A stretch of 64,000 nucleotides of DNA, from assembly GCA_041690535.1 (NCBI GenBank), contig JAWLHA010000003.1, forward strand, positions 1-64,000, given 5' to 3'. The notes beneath the pieces were generated by a model. The model was not told the DNA's origin. It did not search any database and saw nothing but the letters and a program-made list of their open reading frames with translations. Every line of letters starts with the position of its first letter. Within the stretch, counting starts at the first letter, position 1. The translations under genes and the position numbers were made by a program. Source of the DNA: JAWLHA01 sp041690535 (GTDB lineage Bacteria > Pseudomonadota > Gammaproteobacteria > Thiohalomonadales > Thiohalomonadaceae). Shown in pieces: positions 60,347-64,000 of the stretch.

Positions 60347-60736
60347 CGGGTCGCGAGCCCTCAGGCGAACGCCTGCCCATCACCTCACGCCCCGACGCAG
60401 ACCCACCCGACCTCTGACCTCCAGGAGAGCTGACCGATCAGTGGCTCGAAGGCGGTAGCTGCGAAGGCGGTGTATTCCGAAGGTTCGCTACAGGCCACCC
60501 GTTCCCCTTCCGGTTGGGGCACCAGCGTCGCGCTCGAATGCACTCCAAGCAGTTTTGACCGGAACCTTCAGAAACGGTTGCGATGCTCTGCGGCGTTGCC
60601 GTTGGCTGCACCTGGAAATGGGGCAGGGCCCAGATCCTCTGCCGGGCCGCCCTGGCCCCCGCTTCGGCGGGCCGGGGGGGACAAGGAAGTCTGACTATAA
60701 TTCTTGGGTATCACCAACCCGAGGAGGAGTTGCGGT
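60347..60736 (+). promoter_or_regulatory. Intergenic DNA with -10 element before the DsrE-like gene
   Basis: Most of this stretch shows no gene or structure. TATAAT at 60696-60701 lies 35 bp upstream of the DsrE-like start, with no good -35. GAGGAGGAG at 60721-60729 is a strong ribosome-binding site, 7 bp from the ATG. Confidence 0.55.
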
Positions 60737-61186
60737 ATGTCCATAAGAACGATCGTCACCACGTTTGCCGCGGTTCTGCTGTTCGCTGGCGGGGGGGCGA
60801 TTTACGCCGCCGAGGAGGGCAACGGTTACAGCCGGCAAAAAGTGGTGTACCACATCAACGATCTGGAGAGTGCGAGCGCCGCTCTGGGCAACGTCAGGAA
60901 TCACCTGAATGCAGTGGGGGACGACAGGGCGGAGATCGTCGTGGTGACCCACAGCGACGGCGCCTACCTGCTGGTAGAGGGGAGTCAGGACGCCAAGGGG
61001 CGCATGTTCGATGCCTCCATCCAGCAGCTGGCCGATCGCGGGGTCAAGTTCCAGATCTGCAACAACACCATCGTCGGCAAGAAGATCGACACCAGCAAGC
61101 TCAACATGAATGCCGAGATCGTCCCCTCGGGCGTCGCCCAGGTGGCCCATCTGCAGCAGCAAGGTTTTGTGTACGTGAAGCCTTGA
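60737..61186 (+). CDS. Periplasmic DsrE-like family protein
   Basis: A 149-residue protein with a signal peptide (SIRTIVTTFAAVLLFAGGGA, cleavage after AIYA). The DsrE-like fold follows: KVVYHINDLESASAALGNVR, AEIVVVTHSDGAYLLVEG and FQICNNTIVGKKI, with one Cys at the position often used for sulfur transfer. Secreted DsrE-like proteins are found in sulfur-oxidising and other proteobacteria, with unknown role. A sulfur-trafficking function is only a possibility. Confidence 0.85.
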   Translation: MSIRTIVTTFAAVLLFAGGGAIYAAEEGNGYSRQKVVYHINDLESASAALGNVRNHLNAVGDDRAEIVVVTHSDGAYLLVEGSQDAKGRMFDASIQQLADRGVKFQICNNTIVGKKIDTSKLNMNAEIVPSGVAQVAHLQQQGFVYVKP

Positions 61187-61210
61187 CGCACTGTCGGCCG
61201 AGGCTTCCCA

Positions 61211-61972
61211 TCAGCTGATCTCCTGGTAGGCGTTGTAGAACTGCCGTGCCGTGCGCCCGCTCCGCGAGCCTCGGACCATGGCAAATTGCCGCGCCGTTTG
61301 GTGGAGCCGTTCGCGATCGGGGTGGTCGGGGAAGAGGTTGTCCACGATGGCCAGGTACTCGCTCAGGTTGATCGGGTAGAAGGAGAGCCAGAGGCCGAAC
61401 CGATCCGAGAGGGAGATCTTCTCCTCCACGGCATCGCCGTGGTGGAGTTCGCCCTCGATCAGGCGGGTCTCCTGGTTGTCGCTCATCTGCTCCGGGACCA
61501 GGTGGCGGCGGTTGGAGGTGGCGTACATGAGGATGTTTTCCGGCGGCAGCTCCAGGGAGCCCTCCAGCACCGTCTTCAGGGCCCGGTAGCCGGTGTCGCC
61601 GGGCTCGAAGGAGAGATCATCGCAGAAGACGATGAACCGCTGGGGCCGCTCGCCCACCGCGTCGACGATCTCCGGCAGGTCGACGAGATCGTCACGGTCG
61701 ATTTGAATGATCCGCAGGCCGCGGTCCTGGTACTCGTTCAACAGCCCCTTCACCAGGGAGGATTTGCCGGTCCCCCGGGCCCCCCACAGCAGGGCATTGT
61801 TGGCCGGCAAGCCCGCGAGGAAGCGCTCGGTGTTGACCGTCAACTGCCGCTTTTGCGGCTCGATGCCCACCAGGTCCGCCAGCCGGATGGGATCGCTACG
61901 GCGCACCGGGCGCAACGTGGCATGGCGGGGGCGCCAGATGGCGGCGGTGGTGAGATTCCAGTCGATGCTCAT
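61211..61972 (-). CDS. DUF815 family ATPase
   Basis: A 253-residue P-loop protein: Walker A is LLWGARGTGKSSLVKGLLNE, Walker B is FIVFCDDLSF, then MYATSNRRHLVPEQMSDNQE and sensor-like residues. DUF815 proteins are AAA-type ATPases of unknown function, usually single genes. It overlaps the MFS gene by 4 bp (ATGA). The start at 61972 is set by this overlap and by MSIDWN homology; a longer frame upstream is shadow. Confidence 0.92.
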   Translation of the reverse strand: MSIDWNLTTAAIWRPRHATLRPVRRSDPIRLADLVGIEPQKRQLTVNTERFLAGLPANNALLWGARGTGKSSLVKGLLNEYQDRGLRIIQIDRDDLVDLPEIVDAVGERPQRFIVFCDDLSFEPGDTGYRALKTVLEGSLELPPENILMYATSNRRHLVPEQMSDNQETRLIEGELHHGDAVEEKISLSDRFGLWLSFYPINLSEYLAIVDNLFPDHPDRERLHQTARQFAMVRGSRSGRTARQFYNAYQEIS

Positions 61973-63462
61973 GGTGTATTTCCGGAAACGGCAAGTTCTC
62001 TCTCCCGCTCCCCCGCGGCGTTCGGCGTCCCGAGCATGCTGCGCACCCACGGCAGCAGCAGGTAGGCCGGGAAGGCCAGAAAAAAGGTGAGCAGGAAGTA
62101 GGGCGCATATCCCATGGAGGCGGCGCCGAAGCCGCTGGCCCAGCCCGCCAGCGAGCGGCTCAGGGCGAAAATGGAGGAGAGCAGGGCGTATTCGGTGGCG
62201 GAGTGGCGCCGATCCACGATGGCCATGAGGAAGGCCAGGAAGGCGGCGGTGCCCAGCCCCCCCGTAAACGACTCCAGGCCGCTGGCGGTGTACATCAACA
62301 AATAGTCCTGGGGCCGCAGCCCCTCGGTCTCGAGGATGAACCAGGCGGCCGCCACATAGCCCAGGTTCGAGAGGGCCTGAAACAGGCCGAGCACCCACAG
62401 CGCCCTGAAGATCCCGATCCGGTCGGTGACCCATCCCCCGGCCACGCCGCCGGCCACCGAGAGGGCCAGACCGAGGTTGACCGACACCAGGCCGATCTCG
62501 CTGGCGGTGAAGCCTGCGTCCACCCAGAAGGGCTTCACCATGAATCCCATGGCGGCGTCGCCGAGCTTGAAGGTGAGGATGAACAGCACGACCGCCCCCA
62601 TGCCCGGGCGCCTGAGCATCTCCATCATGGCGCCGAGCATCGGCCCTTCAGTGAGTTCCCGCGCCTCGTCCCTTGCGGTGGGGCGCCCGGTGTGGCGCCA
62701 GAGTGTCACGGCGATGGCCGCAAAGGCGAGCCCCGAGGCGTACCACCAGAATCCCGCCAGTGCATCGGTGAAGTGGACCTGGCGGTCGGCGAGCCAGAGG
62801 GCGCCGAGAAGCAGTCCGCTGGCGGCGGCCGTCCCCGCCGGACTACCGGCGATGCGGCGCAACTCCGTGCCGAGGGGGACCTGCGCTCGGGGCACGATGC
62901 GTTCCTGCGGCGCCCGGAGGCTGGCGAGGGCGAGCCCGGCCAGCAGCACCGCCGCCGCGGCATAGGTGGCAGACCAGCCGATCACGTCGCTCAACACCAA
63001 GGCGAAACCGGCGGCCAGCATACCCACACGATAGAACCCGATGCGCAGGCCGTTCCCGAGCCCCATCTCGCGCCGCTCCAGCATCTCGATGGTATAGCCG
63101 TCGATGGCGACATCGTTGGTGGCCGACAGGAGGGTGAAGGCCCCGATGGCGACCCAAACCCAAGGGGCGAACTCGGCGTGGATGGCAAACAGCAGCAGTA
63201 CCGCCCCCATACCGAGATCGGCAACCGCCATCCAGCGGCGGTGGTGGCGGTAGTGATCGATCGCCGGGGCCCAGAGGAATTTGAGGGTCCAGGCCAGCCC
63301 CAGGAGGCTCATGAAGCCGATCTCCCACAGCTCCACCCCCTGCTGGCGGAAGTGCACGGGGAAGATGTCGTAGAACACCCCGAGGGGGAATCCCTCTGCG
63401 AAGTAGAGGATCCCCACCCAGAACATCTTCGATTTCAGCAGCGGTGTCGAACGCAGTTCCAT
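61969..63462 (-). CDS. AmpG-like MFS permease
   Basis: A 497-residue transporter with about 12-14 TM segments. It starts LLKSKMFWVGILYFAEGFPL and has GLAWTLKFLWAPAIDHYRHH and DVAIDGYTIEML, both typical of AmpG/PAT-type muropeptide or acetyl-CoA permeases. A muropeptide role is plausible but unproven, since AmpG-like permeases form several paralogous groups. It forms a two-gene unit with the DUF815 ATPase. Confidence 0.88.
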   Translation of the reverse strand: MELRSTPLLKSKMFWVGILYFAEGFPLGVFYDIFPVHFRQQGVELWEIGFMSLLGLAWTLKFLWAPAIDHYRHHRRWMAVADLGMGAVLLLFAIHAEFAPWVWVAIGAFTLLSATNDVAIDGYTIEMLERREMGLGNGLRIGFYRVGMLAAGFALVLSDVIGWSATYAAAAVLLAGLALASLRAPQERIVPRAQVPLGTELRRIAGSPAGTAAASGLLLGALWLADRQVHFTDALAGFWWYASGLAFAAIAVTLWRHTGRPTARDEARELTEGPMLGAMMEMLRRPGMGAVVLFILTFKLGDAAMGFMVKPFWVDAGFTASEIGLVSVNLGLALSVAGGVAGGWVTDRIGIFRALWVLGLFQALSNLGYVAAAWFILETEGLRPQDYLLMYTASGLESFTGGLGTAAFLAFLMAIVDRRHSATEYALLSSIFALSRSLAGWASGFGAASMGYAPYFLLTFFLAFPAYLLLPWVRSMLGTPNAAGERERELAVSGNTP

Positions 63463-63483
63463 GGAATGGTTATGATGTTTTTG

Positions 63484-63750
63484 CAGGGCGAGCGCATACT
63501 TACGTTAGGGCCGTGCTGTGAGCGATGTAAGTCCTTGAAAGCAGGTACGCTGTGAATACGACCGACATGGACGTCGGGAGTGAAGATTATGCAGGAGCAA
63601 TCATCTTCCATCCCTGTACGCTCGACGGCCGCGGCCGCTTCGGGCATCCTGCCCTCCCGCGGCATAAGTGCGTCCTTGCACCAATCCATGCGGCCGACGA
63701 CCTGCTTTCAAGGACTTACATCGCTCTTGGGTAAGTATGCGTTTACCCTG
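63484..63750 (+). mobile_element. Element A copy 14, 267-bp long form, with perfect 10-bp target duplication
   Basis: Direct repeats GATGTTTTTG at 63474-63483 and 63751-63760 match 10 of 10. The left end reads CAGGGCGAGCGCATACTTAC and the right end is consensus. The long center resembles copy 12 in inverted orientation. It lies between divergent genes (MFS and the TauE-like partial gene). Confidence 0.95.
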
Positions 63751-63757
63751 GATGTTT

Positions 63758-63785
63758 TTGCCCCCGGGCGCTCCGCGGTTATCAT
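63758..63785 (+). promoter_or_regulatory. Candidate promoter of the right-edge gene
   Basis: TTGCCC (63758-63763) and TATCAT (63780-63785) are 16 bp apart. The TTG lies in the right target duplication of element A copy 14, so the insertion landed just upstream of, and kept, this promoter. Confidence 0.45.
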
Positions 63786-63814
63786 ACATGTTTTCCCCGG
63801 CGGAGCCTGAGCCT

Positions 63815-64000
63815 ATGCCTTCCGAAATCTCCTACGCAGCGGCCTTTCTCGTCGGCCTCTTCGGCGGCGTCCACTGCGTGGGAATGTGCGGGGGCATCGT
63901 CGGAGCGCTTGGGCTGGGGCTGAGCGAACAGGTTCGGGGACGGCTGGGAGGACTGCTCCCCTACCTGCTGGGCTATAACCTTGGCCGGATCACCAGCTAC
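63815..64000 (+). CDS. TauE/SafE-like (cytochrome-oxidase-cluster type) membrane protein, 3' part cut
   Basis: The first 62 codons are present. MPSEISYAAAFLVGLFGGVH and CVGMCGGIVGALGLGL show the HCxGMCGG motif of the short TauE/SafE-like (UreH-domain) proteins often next to cbb3 oxidase and copper genes, which may handle metal. The window ends inside the second hydrophobic stretch (LLPYLLGYNLGRITSY). The ATG at 63815 is chosen. Confidence 0.85.
   Translation, partial: MPSEISYAAAFLVGLFGGVHCVGMCGGIVGALGLGLSEQVRGRLGGLLPYLLGYNLGRITSY

Noticed and set aside
7716..63750. Element A as ordinary REP/BIME sequence
   Set aside because: The long terminal repeats, fixed lengths and 10-bp target duplications point to transposition.

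Overview
The window is a high-GC stretch of a gammaproteobacterial chromosome. The evidence is the chorismate-lyase/UbiA pair, the bioBFHCD operon, RpoH, SlmA, an MSHA-type pilus biogenesis cluster and the coaBC-dut-argB order. The mix would suit Chromatiales or a related purple-sulfur or halophilic lineage, but that placement is inference. Almost all of it is ordinary housekeeping sequence. What stands out is the intergenic DNA, which is heavily colonised by small non-coding repeats. || Layout. 1-4641 (minus): HlyD-type adaptor (cut by the left edge), FtsX/MacB-type permease, ABC ATPase and an MTH1187-type thiamine-binding protein. 4642-5165: heptamer tandem array and a REP-like palindrome. 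5166-9457 (plus): ridA, recG, ubiC and a UbiA-like protein that lacks both Asp-rich motifs. 9458-16298: an msh operon (mshI, a PilN-like gene, J, K, L, M, N) whose likely promoter is separated from the genes by nested repeats. 16387-21658: comF (minus) and the overlapping operon bioB-F-H-C-D. 21898-27262 (minus): rpoH, a REC-REC-GGDEF protein, ftsX, ftsE and ftsY. 27399-31939 (plus): an active/inactive M16 peptidase pair, rsmD, coaD and a YfhL-type ferredoxin. 31940-34050: repeats, then ggt. 34190-39273: OmpA/DUF4398 lipoproteins, a lipid kinase, an AI-2E-family permease, DedA and two unrecognised small genes. 39417-39493: tRNA-Asp. 39775-44565 (minus): a Gld-like ABC system ending in mutM. 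45030-49792: an orphan hyuA, an EAL-HDOD protein and a fatty-acid desaturase. 49866-55176: rpmG, rpmB, radC, coaBC, dut, argB and slmA. 55455-64000: a DUF4124 protein, two TauE/SafE-type proteins, pyrE, feoAB, a DsrE-like periplasmic protein, a DUF815 ATPase and an AmpG-like MFS permease. || The most notable content is one family of small non-coding mobile elements, here called element A. Thirteen copies plus two remnants lie between genes and none interrupts a gene. Most copies have about 20-bp terminal inverted repeats beginning CAGGGT and a long internal palindrome. They fall into size classes of about 267, exactly 166 (five copies) and 75 bp. At least four are flanked by perfect 10-bp target duplications and several more by near-perfect ones, so this is a transposed MITE-like family rather than a static REP sequence. 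One copy has inserted into an older copy. Another sits inside a second small element (B), while elsewhere B sits inside an A copy. One A copy splits a terminator hairpin between bioD and rpoH, and two insert exactly at stop codons. No transposase is present in the window. Heptamer (GTTGGTC) arrays and a 29-bp REP sequence form further repeat layers.
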